This document shows positions 8,816 through 16,350 of a stretch of 64,000 nt of DNA, piece by piece; within the stretch, counting starts at the first letter, position 1, and the number at the start of each line of letters is the position of its first letter. This DNA is from Symsagittifera roscoffensis (lineage: Eukaryota; Xenacoelomorpha; Acoela; Convolutidae). The position numbers and the translations under genes were made by a program. The notes beneath the pieces were generated by a model. It saw nothing but the letters and a program-made list of their open reading frames with translations, searched no databases and was not told where the DNA came from. The stretch is taken from positions 84,964,012 to 85,028,011 of the forward strand of contig NC_087062.1 in NCBI RefSeq assembly GCF_963678635.1, written 5' to 3'.

Positions 8816-9112
8816 ATGTCGTGTTTGAAAATTCAAAATTTCAAAAAAATATTTTTGCCAAAAGAAAACACACAAAATGTGAGTTTAACAGGTGAGAATT
8901 TACCAAAAGAGTTATTAGACGAAATCAGTACCGGAAACGTAGAAAAAATTGTTCGGATACTTCTGACAGACAAAAACATAGCAAGATATATAATAAAATA
9001 CAAACCAAACGGCAATAGATCAGAGAGAAAAAAAGGCGATTGGTATGCAGTTGTAACTATCAACCTTGATACAAATAAGCAAAAAAGGTCTTCCAGTAAA
9101 CATGGAAATTGA
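8816..9112 (+). CDS. Small Polinton protein, paralogue B
   Basis: 98 residues beginning MSCLKIQNFKK. Its core shares the pattern L-P-x-E-L-x-x-x-[IV]-x-T-x-N-V-E-[EK]-I and the following [HY]-[FI]-[VI]-[VI]-K-[FY]-K strand with the gene just upstream. Basic overall, with a Lys/Arg-rich C-terminus. Its last codons overlap the start of the membrane protein gene (ATG at 9102, stop at 9110-9112). Function unknown. Confidence 0.65.
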   Translation: MSCLKIQNFKKIFLPKENTQNVSLTGENLPKELLDEISTGNVEKIVRILLTDKNIARYIIKYKPNGNRSERKKGDWYAVVTINLDTNKQKRSSSKHGN

Positions 9113-9392
9113 AGAAACCACCACTGTCGAGAACAATGATTGCGACTTTGTTGACATTGGTGGTGCCGAACAGTCTTTATCTCACGAAAACAGATCTTGG
9201 AAATTTTGTAATTCTGTTTCTCTTCCGTCTGCAGAAGTTGTCTTTTTCACACAAGTCTGTTTCATTTTCATTTTGCTCTCTTTATCTATTTCAAAATTGT
9301 CTTTTTACAATCTTAGTTGTGACGAGACTGCCATTTGGCTTTCAATACTATCCAGTACAGTTGGTTACATGTTACCCAATCCCAAGTTATAA
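9102..9392 (+). CDS. Conserved small Polinton membrane protein (two membrane segments)
   Basis: 96 residues. An acidic N-terminal part is followed by PSAEVVFFTQVCFIFILLSL (membrane segment 1, about 52-72), a short loop, then AIWLSILSSTVGYMLPNPKL (segment 2 and the C-terminal end). The words AEVVFFTQV and LSSxxGYxLPNPxL match a small membrane protein that recurs in Polinton/adintovirus-like elements near the packaging ATPase. Its role is not established; a virion-membrane or egress function would be speculation. It starts inside the preceding gene and ends 2 nt before the ATPase start. Confidence 0.82.
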   Translation: MEIEETTTVENNDCDFVDIGGAEQSLSHENRSWKFCNSVSLPSAEVVFFTQVCFIFILLSLSISKLSFYNLSCDETAIWLSILSSTVGYMLPNPKL

Positions 9393-9394
9393 TA

Positions 9395-10087
9395 ATGAAT
9401 AAGATCATTTCAACAAAAGATCGTCTGTTTATGTCCGTTTCAGGTCCCTCAGGATCTGGCAAAACTGATTTAATTTTTCAAATGCTTCTCAAAGGTACAT
9501 TCTATCCATCGTATAACAAGATATTTTATTTTTATCTTCACGATCAACCCAAATACCGTTCCTTTGTTTCTCACAACAAATTTGATATTGAATTTATAAA
9601 ATTATCCAGCTTTGAAATTGTTAATAACTTACGGGATTGTATGATTGTCTTTGATGATACCTGTGAAGAAATTTTTAATGAAAAAGATTTTGTTAAATTA
9701 GCTACAGCAGGCCGACATAAAAATGTTCATGTTATTTATGTCAAGCACAATTTATTTCAGCAAAGTAAGCAATCACGTACAATAGATTTGAATACAACTC
9801 ACTTAATTTTGTTCAAATCACCTCGAGACATTCAACAAATTGATTATTTAGGCAGACAGTTGAATAATGCAAAATTCCTCCGTCATGCGTATCAGTTGGC
9901 AACGAAAGAAGATTTTGGTCATCTGTTGATAGACTTGGATCCCAAAACTTCAGAATGTCTTCGTTATTCGTCAAACATAGTTCCACCATCACCAACCATT
10001 TTCTATTTACCATCCTCGAAAGCAGTTATCACATCTCTTGAAAATGAAAGAGAAAGAATTATGTATATTGAAGCAAATGCTCAATAG
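9395..10087 (+). CDS. A32/FtsK-HerA-type DNA packaging ATPase
   Basis: 230 residues from ATG 9395. Walker A GPSGSGKT at 17-24, Walker B CMIVFDD at 82-88, and GRHKN followed by VHVIYVKHN at 106-119, the conserved sensor/arginine-finger region of the A32-like family. Family role: pumps the linear genome into preformed capsids. Length is normal for Polintons. It overlaps the next gene by 11 nt. Confidence 0.95.
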   Translation: MNKIISTKDRLFMSVSGPSGSGKTDLIFQMLLKGTFYPSYNKIFYFYLHDQPKYRSFVSHNKFDIEFIKLSSFEIVNNLRDCMIVFDDTCEEIFNEKDFVKLATAGRHKNVHVIYVKHNLFQQSKQSRTIDLNTTHLILFKSPRDIQQIDYLGRQLNNAKFLRHAYQLATKEDFGHLLIDLDPKTSECLRYSSNIVPPSPTIFYLPSSKAVITSLENERERIMYIEANAQ

Positions 10088-10334
10088 TCGCCATTGTAGA
10101 TCAATTTTGACAGAAGCTGATTCAAATTTTATTAGATTTCTTTGCGATTGTTTTGTAAATGTTTTTCTGGGACATGTTCCAGCTAACAAGAGTTTCATCG
10201 AGAGTAAGAAAATACCATTTGGAAAAATTGTTGACCCTAAGTTTAGTATCCGAGAAAAACGAAAAGTTTTGGCAAACAATATTTCACTGGTTAAATCAAT
10301 CGGAGAATCGTGTTACATTTACTTGAAAAACTAG
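10077..10334 (+). CDS. Conserved small Polinton protein following the ATPase
   Basis: 85 residues from ATG 10077, overlapping the ATPase 3' end. The pattern ILTEADSNFIRFLCDCFVNV, then GHVPANKS and a basic segment (REKRKVLANN), resembles a short basic protein (LI..LC.CA.NVL.GNVPL...) that accompanies Polinton capsid genes. I know of no firm function. Confidence 0.72.
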   Translation: MLNSRHCRSILTEADSNFIRFLCDCFVNVFLGHVPANKSFIESKKIPFGKIVDPKFSIREKRKVLANNISLVKSIGESCYIYLKN

Positions 10335-10344
10335 AATCTCAGGC

Positions 10345-10941
10345 ATGTATGCTGAAGAATTCATCCTCATTCCTCGAAAAACATATGCTCCAGATGAAAA
10401 AACTGCACCACAATCTCAAATCCTTCATAATCCATTAATTAACGACAAATCATCTCAACTCAATTACATACAACGATTTCGAGAACGAAATATCAGCCGT
10501 GACTCTCCACCACCATTAAACCCAACATCTCCTATTCCTTTAACCCCTAATAATGTAGTACCAAATCTGCACCGAAAAAGAAATTTATCTGCACTTACTA
10601 ATTTCAGTGATGACGGTGATGATGAAGCAGAAAAAAATTTTGAATCAAACAATTCACTGCAGCAGACAAGTTCAAAGAGAACAGAAAAAAACGATGAAAA
10701 AAGTAATGGAAAAACCGCTGAAGTGTTTCGAAAGGTTATGGAATCCATTCAAGAGCTATTGGAAGCTAATAAATTGGAAAGGGCAAACATCGTGCTAAAG
10801 CAGTTGTTCAAAGTTGAATCCTTGACTTTAGACGTTGACGGATATGTTTTAATTCAAGGAAAACCAACACTCGTTAAAATTGAATCTTTTTTGTACGATA
10901 CACAAAAAAACTTGAGGGTGTTTTTTATCCACAAATTTTGA
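10345..10941 (+). CDS. Conserved Polinton protein, frame 0 part ending just after a slippery site
   Basis: 198 residues. It begins MYAEEFILIPRKTY, the start seen in a conserved Polinton protein (M...E..LIPk..Y). A Pro/Ser/Asn-rich linker and an acidic stretch follow, then a folded C-terminal part (about 125-190) with VDGYVLIQGKPTLVKIESFLY. The frame stops at 10939-10941, but the homologous-looking sequence continues in the -1 frame to 11285. The heptamer A_AAA_AAC in the correct phase lies at 10905-10911. Function unknown; it precedes the integrase as in related elements. Confidence 0.8.
   Translation: MYAEEFILIPRKTYAPDEKTAPQSQILHNPLINDKSSQLNYIQRFRERNISRDSPPPLNPTSPIPLTPNNVVPNLHRKRNLSALTNFSDDGDDEAEKNFESNNSLQQTSSKRTEKNDEKSNGKTAEVFRKVMESIQELLEANKLERANIVLKQLFKVESLTLDVDGYVLIQGKPTLVKIESFLYDTQKNLRVFFIHKF
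10905..10911 (+). promoter_or_regulatory. Candidate -1 ribosomal frameshift heptamer A_AAA_AAC
   Basis: The zero-frame codons are CAA-AAA-AAC, so the heptamer is in the exact phase needed. After -1 slippage the frame is open to 11283. The downstream stimulator is weak: the nearest hairpin I find is AGTGT-CCA-ACACT, more than 50 nt away. An alternative is an indel in the seven-A run (true mutation or assembly error). Confidence 0.45.
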
Positions 10942-11285
10942 AAGAACTGAATCTTGATCCTAGCTTAGTGTCCAACACTTATGCCAAACAGATTCTCCGC
11001 TCGCTTAAGAGCGAAGCAGCTAAGCCCTTCTCAACTTCTTCCTCCTTCGTCTCCGACGACAACCCGACAACTGAGTACTCGAAGAGATCAAAACCCTCCT
11101 CTTCGAAGACTCGATCGACAACTCTCAAACCCAGAACCAAGCAATCAGACAAAAGAAAAACCCAGAAAAAAGAATTTTTCCCCAACACCAACGACGACGA
11201 TGACGACGATGATAAAAACTATGAAAGCAGTAAAGAATCGTTTGCGACGACGTCAACAAAAGAATGGAAATCCTACTATCAGTGA
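10911..11285 (+). CDS. -1 frame extension of the conserved protein
   Basis: Open in the -1 frame from the slippery site to the TGA at 11283-11285 (about 124 codons). The first about 35 codons look folded and continue the homologous protein (LDPSLVSNTYAKQIL); the rest is a low-complexity Ser/Thr/Lys tail with a run of seven Asp. It has no ATG of its own near the start, so expression needs a frameshift or a corrected indel. It overlaps the integrase N-terminus in another frame over 10981-11285. Confidence 0.55.
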   Translation, partial: LEGVFYPQILKELNLDPSLVSNTYAKQILRSLKSEAAKPFSTSSSFVSDDNPTTEYSKRSKPSSSKTRSTTLKPRTKQSDKRKTQKKEFFPNTNDDDDDDDKNYESSKESFATTSTKEWKSYYQ

Positions 11286-12216
11286 AGAAAAGAAACTCAA
11301 ATTACTCTACACGAAAGGTCCAGCTGCATTTGGTAGCGTTAAAAATTTAACAAATGCTAGTCAACTCTCACCAAAAAAAGTTGAAAAATTTCTGAGATCT
11401 CAATCATCACATACAAAGTATGGATTGTTTCGTAAAACATATCCTCGGCTAAAAGTGATTGTTAACGATATCAACGAAATTTGGTCTCTTGACTTGGCTT
11501 ATGTTGATAAATTGGCTAAATATAACCGAGGGGTACGATATTTGTTAGTTGCTGTCGATTGCCTCTCTCGCTACTTACGAGTGGAACCCCTGAAGACCAA
11601 ATATGCTAAGGAAACAACCGAAGCTTTCAAAAAAATGATCAAAACAAAACAACCAAAAAAAGTTTGGGTTGACAAAGGCACCGAGTTTAAAGGAGAGTTC
11701 GAAAAGTTATGTACTAAACGAGAAATCATCAAATACAATACTCACAGTGAAAAAAAATCAGCGTTTGCCGAAAGAAACATTCGATCGCTGAAAAGTATTA
11801 TGTACAAATACTTGGAGTTTGAATGGACTTACAGTTATATTGAAAAATTACAAAGTTTTGTTCAAACGATTAACTCACGCGTTAATAGAGTAACAAAATT
11901 GGCTCCAAACAAGGTCACAAGAAAACATGTACCTGCTTTAGTTTCATTAATTGCAAACAGTTCATCGAAGTTGGTACAGAAACCAAAATTTTATGTTGGT
12001 GACTATGTTCGAATAGCGAAGACTGACTTGCCTTTTAGAAAAGGTTACAAGCAGATTTTTACAGACGAAGTTTTTGAAATAGTTGCCATTCCTACTGTAA
12101 ACCCTCCAACATACAGTCTCATTGATGCGGAAAAGGAAGAAATCAGCGGAAAATTTTATGAAAAAGAACTTAGTTTAATTGGAAACAAAGCTGATTATAA
12201 CGAAAATGGGCAGTGA
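10981..12216 (+). CDS. Polinton retrovirus-type (DDE) integrase
   Basis: 411 residues if the first ATG (10981) is used. The first about 80 residues are Ser/Pro/Arg-rich and overlap another frame, so a downstream ATG is possible, for example the Met codons at about 11196-11225. Catalytic core: D171 in WSLDLAY, D231 in VWVDKGTEF, E264 in AFAERNIRSLK, 32 residues between the last two by my count. C-terminal FYVGDYVRI ... TDEVFEIVAI is the SH3/chromo-like DNA-binding end. It inserts the linear element, giving a short target duplication. The last codons overlap the minor capsid gene. Confidence 0.95.
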   Translation: MPNRFSARLRAKQLSPSQLLPPSSPTTTRQLSTRRDQNPPLRRLDRQLSNPEPSNQTKEKPRKKNFSPTPTTTMTTMIKTMKAVKNRLRRRQQKNGNPTISEEKKLKLLYTKGPAAFGSVKNLTNASQLSPKKVEKFLRSQSSHTKYGLFRKTYPRLKVIVNDINEIWSLDLAYVDKLAKYNRGVRYLLVAVDCLSRYLRVEPLKTKYAKETTEAFKKMIKTKQPKKVWVDKGTEFKGEFEKLCTKREIIKYNTHSEKKSAFAERNIRSLKSIMYKYLEFEWTYSYIEKLQSFVQTINSRVNRVTKLAPNKVTRKHVPALVSLIANSSSKLVQKPKFYVGDYVRIAKTDLPFRKGYKQIFTDEVFEIVAIPTVNPPTYSLIDAEKEEISGKFYEKELSLIGNKADYNENGQ

Positions 12217-13075
12217 TGAGTTTACTGTACATTTGATTTCAACAGCATCAATGGATTATTTCCCAGGCAACACTTTGGCCAGTTTTAGAAATTTTTGTAA
12301 AGAAGAAATAGCTTTAGACGGAGATTGGAGAGTTGCTCTCTCAGAAATAATTTTCCCCACAAAATTAAACAATGTTACTGATGAGGAATTTACGTACTTC
12401 AGAGCATCCGAAGTAGTAGCCAGTAAATCCAACGCTGGCAATCGGAATACAATTTCCAGACCCTACTATGGCGAAAAAGTTTATATCAAATCAGGAGAGT
12501 ACACTTTTATAGAACAATTGATTAATGAGATAAAAACAAAACTCAAAGACAAAATTCATTTTGATGCGAGTCCTCAAGAAATCACGAATAGCATGAGTAT
12601 TTGGATGAACGCAAATGAAGGAATCTCATTCCCAAGTCCCCAAATACCCAGTCTGTTAGGCTACAATGCAAAGCTTGATGAGAACGGTGAATATCACATT
12701 GGTTACAAAATGATACCCTCCTTCGATGCATCTTATGAGGGAAACGAACTGTACGAATCTCATTTCCCATATGACTTATCAAGTGGGACAAGTCTAATTT
12801 TTGTCTATATTGACATTATTCAATATCAAACTGTTGGTGATGCAAAGGCCCCATTGCTACGCGTCATTGATTCAAATAGACGCATCAAAAACGGTAGTGC
12901 CTGCAGCATTGAACCTAATCATCGAAAAAACTTCACTAATTTAGACTACAAAAAATTATTCACTTCATCTGTACAATCAATATCGGTACAGTTGCGCACA
13001 GAAACTGGAAGACTAGTGCCCTTTGCAGGAACTGGTAAAGTTGTGTTGACTCTAAAATTCAAGCGCTTTGATTGA
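12206..13075 (+). CDS. Polinton minor capsid (penton-like) protein
   Basis: 289 residues from ATG 12206. The opening DEFTVHLISTASMDYFPGNTLASF ... LDGDWRVALSEIIFP matches the conserved start of Polinton/adintovirus penton proteins (FTL.L.SNAS...P.NT...F...L...I.L.GdWeVAL.EI.yP). It should form the single jelly-roll pentameric vertex. The C-terminus ends in a strand, GKVVLTLKFKRFD. The start lies inside the integrase 3' end. Confidence 0.92.
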   Translation: MGSDEFTVHLISTASMDYFPGNTLASFRNFCKEEIALDGDWRVALSEIIFPTKLNNVTDEEFTYFRASEVVASKSNAGNRNTISRPYYGEKVYIKSGEYTFIEQLINEIKTKLKDKIHFDASPQEITNSMSIWMNANEGISFPSPQIPSLLGYNAKLDENGEYHIGYKMIPSFDASYEGNELYESHFPYDLSSGTSLIFVYIDIIQYQTVGDAKAPLLRVIDSNRRIKNGSACSIEPNHRKNFTNLDYKKLFTSSVQSISVQLRTETGRLVPFAGTGKVVLTLKFKRFD

Positions 13076-13081
13076 AAACCA

Positions 13082-13504
13082 ATGGAACAATATTATGCAA
13101 AGCAAGCTTCACTTCCTCATTTCTCTGGACACTACCGACAACGCGGCAGTGGATTTGGCGCTTTGGCTGCTGGTATTGGTCGTGTTGCTATACCGTTTGC
13201 ACGACGGGTTATTCTACCGGCTGCGAAAAAACTGGGCAGAGAACTTTTGATGAGTGCAGCGCCAGAACTAATTGATGTCGCTATGAAAAAGAAGTCTCCT
13301 AAACAAGCATTGAAAAACACTGTCACAAAAACTGCAAGAAAAAAACTCGGTGGTGGTAGACGTCGTCGTCGAAAGACACCAATGAATGGATTACGAAGAA
13401 GAAGGTCAGTAGGCGCTCGAAAAAGAAAAACAACCATTCGAAGAAAAACCAGACCAGTGAGAAGTCGAGCAGATTTTTTCTCAAACATAAAAAATGATCG
13501 CTAA
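13082..13504 (+). CDS. Basic core/pX-like virion protein
   Basis: 140 residues. After YYAKQAS...SGHYRQRGSGFGALAAG comes a hydrophobic amphipathic stretch (about 26-58), then a strongly basic C-terminus with RRRRRK, RRRRS and RKRK clusters. The QRG.GFG...G..R...P pattern and basic tail are hallmarks of the small core protein (adenovirus pX/VII-like) of Polinton and adintovirus elements, expected to condense DNA inside the capsid. Six nt separate it from the penton stop; it overlaps the major capsid gene by 11 nt. Confidence 0.88.
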   Translation: MEQYYAKQASLPHFSGHYRQRGSGFGALAAGIGRVAIPFARRVILPAAKKLGRELLMSAAPELIDVAMKKKSPKQALKNTVTKTARKKLGGGRRRRRKTPMNGLRRRRSVGARKRKTTIRRKTRPVRSRADFFSNIKNDR

Positions 13505-14801
13505 TTTGTTACCCAATGAAGCTACCCATAGCTCTCTGGATTTGTTTGAAAAACAACCTCTTTTGATTACTTTTGAAAACGCTTTTGATCAAAAAATTGG
13601 ACCTGTCTATTCACCCAATGGACCAATGCTTGAATTTGAAATCACCGGTGACCGTAATAATTTTGTTGACCTGCAAAAAATTTATTTGGAAATACGATGC
13701 AAAGTAACGCAATCAAATGGAGCTGATCTGCGATACGACAACACTGATGCTACTGTGTCTGATTCACCGTTCCTTGTAAACAACTCCCTGTATTCCCTTT
13801 TCTCTGACTGTACCCTCTCTGCTAATGGACTCAAAATCTCAAATGCCAATAGTAATTTTGCGCATAAAAGCTTTATTGGAACAGAATTTTCTAACAGCAA
13901 AGGAGCCAAGGACTCATGGCTTAAGTGTCAGGGATATCGTTTTGAAAACAATCCCGCTGCAATCGATGCAGCTGATTTCACATCTCAACGAGAACTGGTC
14001 CGTGAATCGAGGGAAATTTGGTTCTATGGACCCGCTGGAGTTGATTTTTTCACATGTGACAAGCATTTGTTGAGCGGCGTTACCCTCAGACTTTCCTACA
14101 GACGTTCTCATGAAGACTTTCTCATTATATCGGAAGATGCTGCCAAGCATTACAAGCTGCAAATACTCGAAGCGAACCTATATGTTAGAAAAATGACTGT
14201 GACTGACCATGTGCTCTCTGCCATTGAATCAACTTTGCTCAAAACTCCTGCGAACTACCCATATCAAGAAGAAATTACAAAAACATTTCTTGCAACAGCT
14301 GGTCAGCGCAGCTGGCAACAGGAAGATATTTTTGCTCGTGAACCGGTGAGACAAATTATCATAGCATTGAACACAAATAATGCATTTCTAGGAACAAACC
14401 GAACGAATCCTTTTCATTATCAAAAATTTGGATTGGAGCAAGTTACTTTGAGACGAAATGGTTTACCAATAGCAAGTACACCAATCAGTACACAAGATCA
14501 TAAACGTCTCTTCTTCAACACACTATCAGCGCTGGGTTTGTTGCACTGCGGGCTGGGAATCACTCTGGATAACTACCAACAGCACTTTATTATGTGTTTT
14601 GATCTCACTAGCACACAGCAGGCAGCTCATGACTTCTTGCATCCAGAACTTACTAACTGCTCAGTTTCACTCGATCTTCAATTCTCAAACGCTTTGACAG
14701 CAAACCTGGAAATTTTTGTTTGGGGTATACGCTCATCCAATGTATTTATTACCTCCGACCGCAAAGTCACAAAGAACGTCCTTCCCATTTCGACAGTCTG
14801 A
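13494..14801 (+). CDS. Polinton major capsid protein (double jelly-roll hexon)
   Basis: 435 residues. Recognised by order and context: an N-terminal segment with MLEFEITGDRNNFVDLQKIYL (like the conserved IEF.I.g.g..YiDL..t.L), SLFSDCTLSANG (like lF.dvei.lNg), mid-protein RRSHEDFLI, and the C-terminal strand NALTANLEIFVWG. Double jelly-roll capsid proteins form the trimeric capsomers of the icosahedral shell. No stop or frameshift, and normal length. Two nt separate it from the protease ATG. Confidence 0.93.
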   Translation: MIANLLPNEATHSSLDLFEKQPLLITFENAFDQKIGPVYSPNGPMLEFEITGDRNNFVDLQKIYLEIRCKVTQSNGADLRYDNTDATVSDSPFLVNNSLYSLFSDCTLSANGLKISNANSNFAHKSFIGTEFSNSKGAKDSWLKCQGYRFENNPAAIDAADFTSQRELVRESREIWFYGPAGVDFFTCDKHLLSGVTLRLSYRRSHEDFLIISEDAAKHYKLQILEANLYVRKMTVTDHVLSAIESTLLKTPANYPYQEEITKTFLATAGQRSWQQEDIFAREPVRQIIIALNTNNAFLGTNRTNPFHYQKFGLEQVTLRRNGLPIASTPISTQDHKRLFFNTLSALGLLHCGLGITLDNYQQHFIMCFDLTSTQQAAHDFLHPELTNCSVSLDLQFSNALTANLEIFVWGIRSSNVFITSDRKVTKNVLPISTV

Positions 14802-14803
14802 AA

Positions 14804-15250
14804 ATGGATGAAACCCAGTTGCAGGACCTCATTCAGAATTGTAAACATCTGAAATATAAGTTTTTTGGAGTATTTGCAGCCGACAATTTTCCACCTCTCA
14901 TCCCAAACAATATCTTTATGATTGTGAACACTTCAAAATCAGATTCTCCGGGGACACATTGGATTGTGATATGCAACAGAAGAAATGTTTTATACTTCGC
15001 TGATCCTCTCGGTCTTCCTCTTTGGCAGTACACCGATCTGTATAAACGATTGAACGAGAATTTTCATCAGGTGACTGAATTGATGACAAACTTTCCCATG
15101 CAAGACTCAAACTCTACCATGTGCGGTTCTTTTTGTATTTATATTGCACATTTGATTTTTGATAAAAACTTTAATGGTGATGCTTCTGATTTTGTTTACA
15201 TAACTGATCATGTTTTGAAACGTTTCCTAACTCACATGCTTACCCATTAA
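14804..15250 (+). CDS. Adenain-like (C5) cysteine protease
   Basis: 148 residues from ATG 14804. The catalytic set is visible in the family order: H52 in GTHWIV, D67 in YFADPLG, Q100 in PMQDSN and C107 in MCGSFC. Adenovirus protease has the same order and similar spacing. It is expected to mature capsid and core proteins. It is the last gene of the rightward array; no clear AATAAA follows within 300 bp. Confidence 0.95.
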   Translation: MDETQLQDLIQNCKHLKYKFFGVFAADNFPPLIPNNIFMIVNTSKSDSPGTHWIVICNRRNVLYFADPLGLPLWQYTDLYKRLNENFHQVTELMTNFPMQDSNSTMCGSFCIYIAHLIFDKNFNGDASDFVYITDHVLKRFLTHMLTH

Positions 15251-16160
15251 CTAACCATTTAATATGGTTGATTTATACATTTTACAATTTAATTTTGAAC
15301 AATACATTCTTTTAGTAATTGAAATTTTACCCAATTGTTAACTGAATAGCAGTAATTCGAGAAGTTAAGCTTTTTATCAAAGTGAGAAAAAAAATACAAA
15401 ATCAATCTATGGGGGGATATCACCATACCAGCAACTGTTGCCTCCTTTCAGTACAATTTCCGGACGGGTTTCGAAACGCCGCCTTTCGGCTGAGAGTCGA
15501 GCGCCATGCGTTTTCCTCTACTCGGACCCCAAGAAATTTTGTTCCACTTCAATTTTATAGTAACAAGTTAGGTACAAGTCTTAGAAATGATTGCAGCAAA
15601 ATTAATGGGCACTTTTGGCTTTCATCAGTGTTCTCGTTTTTCAAGATCTTTAGACACTTCAACCTTTTAGCTCTATCAATCTTTCTATAAAATCAAAGCT
15701 TTTGTCATAGATTTCAGACGTTTATTTTTCAGTCTCCTGTAGACACGGAAAATGGAAATGTCGAAATTTTCAAGCCAATTTCATTATTTTAGAGTTTTCA
15801 GTGTTTCGTAATTTTTCCTTATTTTTTAGCTTCATTTGGCTTAAAGTAATTTTTCATTCTTATTTTGGTCAAATTGATTATTAATTTTTGCCTAAATAGA
15901 GGTGGCGGCCGCCGCACTTGACGAATTTTCCTTTCTTCGAGATTCAGCAATAAAACATGCATTTTTGAAGGAAATCGGTCACCGCAGGCAACATCTTGTG
16001 CTTTCCTATATACCATATAGTTTGGTCGCATATAATAGGTATATAACGTCATTTTACATGTAAACAAACCAATACCCCCAAACTTTCGAAGGGAAATAAT
16101 GCACCGACCAAAACCTAATTCCATTCCCGTTTCCACAACGTTCAGTGGGAATACTCAATA
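15251..16160. other. Distal Polinton flank, possibly containing the right terminal repeat
   Basis: No credible gene. A GC-richer patch lies at about 15455-15535, and a CpG-rich palindrome, GTGGCGGCCGCCGCAC, at about 15901-15916. Polinton terminal repeats are several hundred bp and end ...CT, but the left repeat is outside the window, so the right boundary cannot be fixed by comparison. Confidence 0.4.
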
Positions 16161-16164
16161 ATAT

Positions 16165-16350
16165 ACCGAAGTTTTATATGAGGACTATTAGGTATAAAAT
16201 TATTTATGGTGACAATTAGGATTTTTACATAGTGACCATTAGGTATAAAATTATACATGGTGACAATTAGGATTATTACATGGTGACCATTGCTGATCAT
16301 TTAATACATGGTGACCATTATGATTTATACCTAATGGTCATCCATGTATG
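16165..16350. repeat. Short minisatellite with GGTATAAAATTA / TGGTGACCATTA units
   Basis: About four degenerate units of roughly 45-55 bp with the words ATTAGGTATAAAATTA, CATGGTGACAATTAGGATT and ACATGGTGACCATT. The last unit appears inverted (TATACCTAATGGTCATCCATGTA), followed by a run of C. Confidence 0.7.

Noticed and set aside
9310-9330. LSCDE, an LxCxE (Rb-binding) motif, in the small membrane protein
   Set aside because: It sits in the short loop between two membrane segments, where binding nuclear Rb is unlikely; a five-residue motif arises by chance.
10464-10748. Minus-strand frame inside the conserved gene before the integrase
   Set aside because: Shadow frame caused by Ser/Glu/Lys-rich coding on the plus strand.
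13132-13488. 118-codon minus-strand open frame inside the core-protein gene
   Set aside because: It mirrors Arg-rich codons of the real gene on the plus strand; hydrophobic by complementarity.
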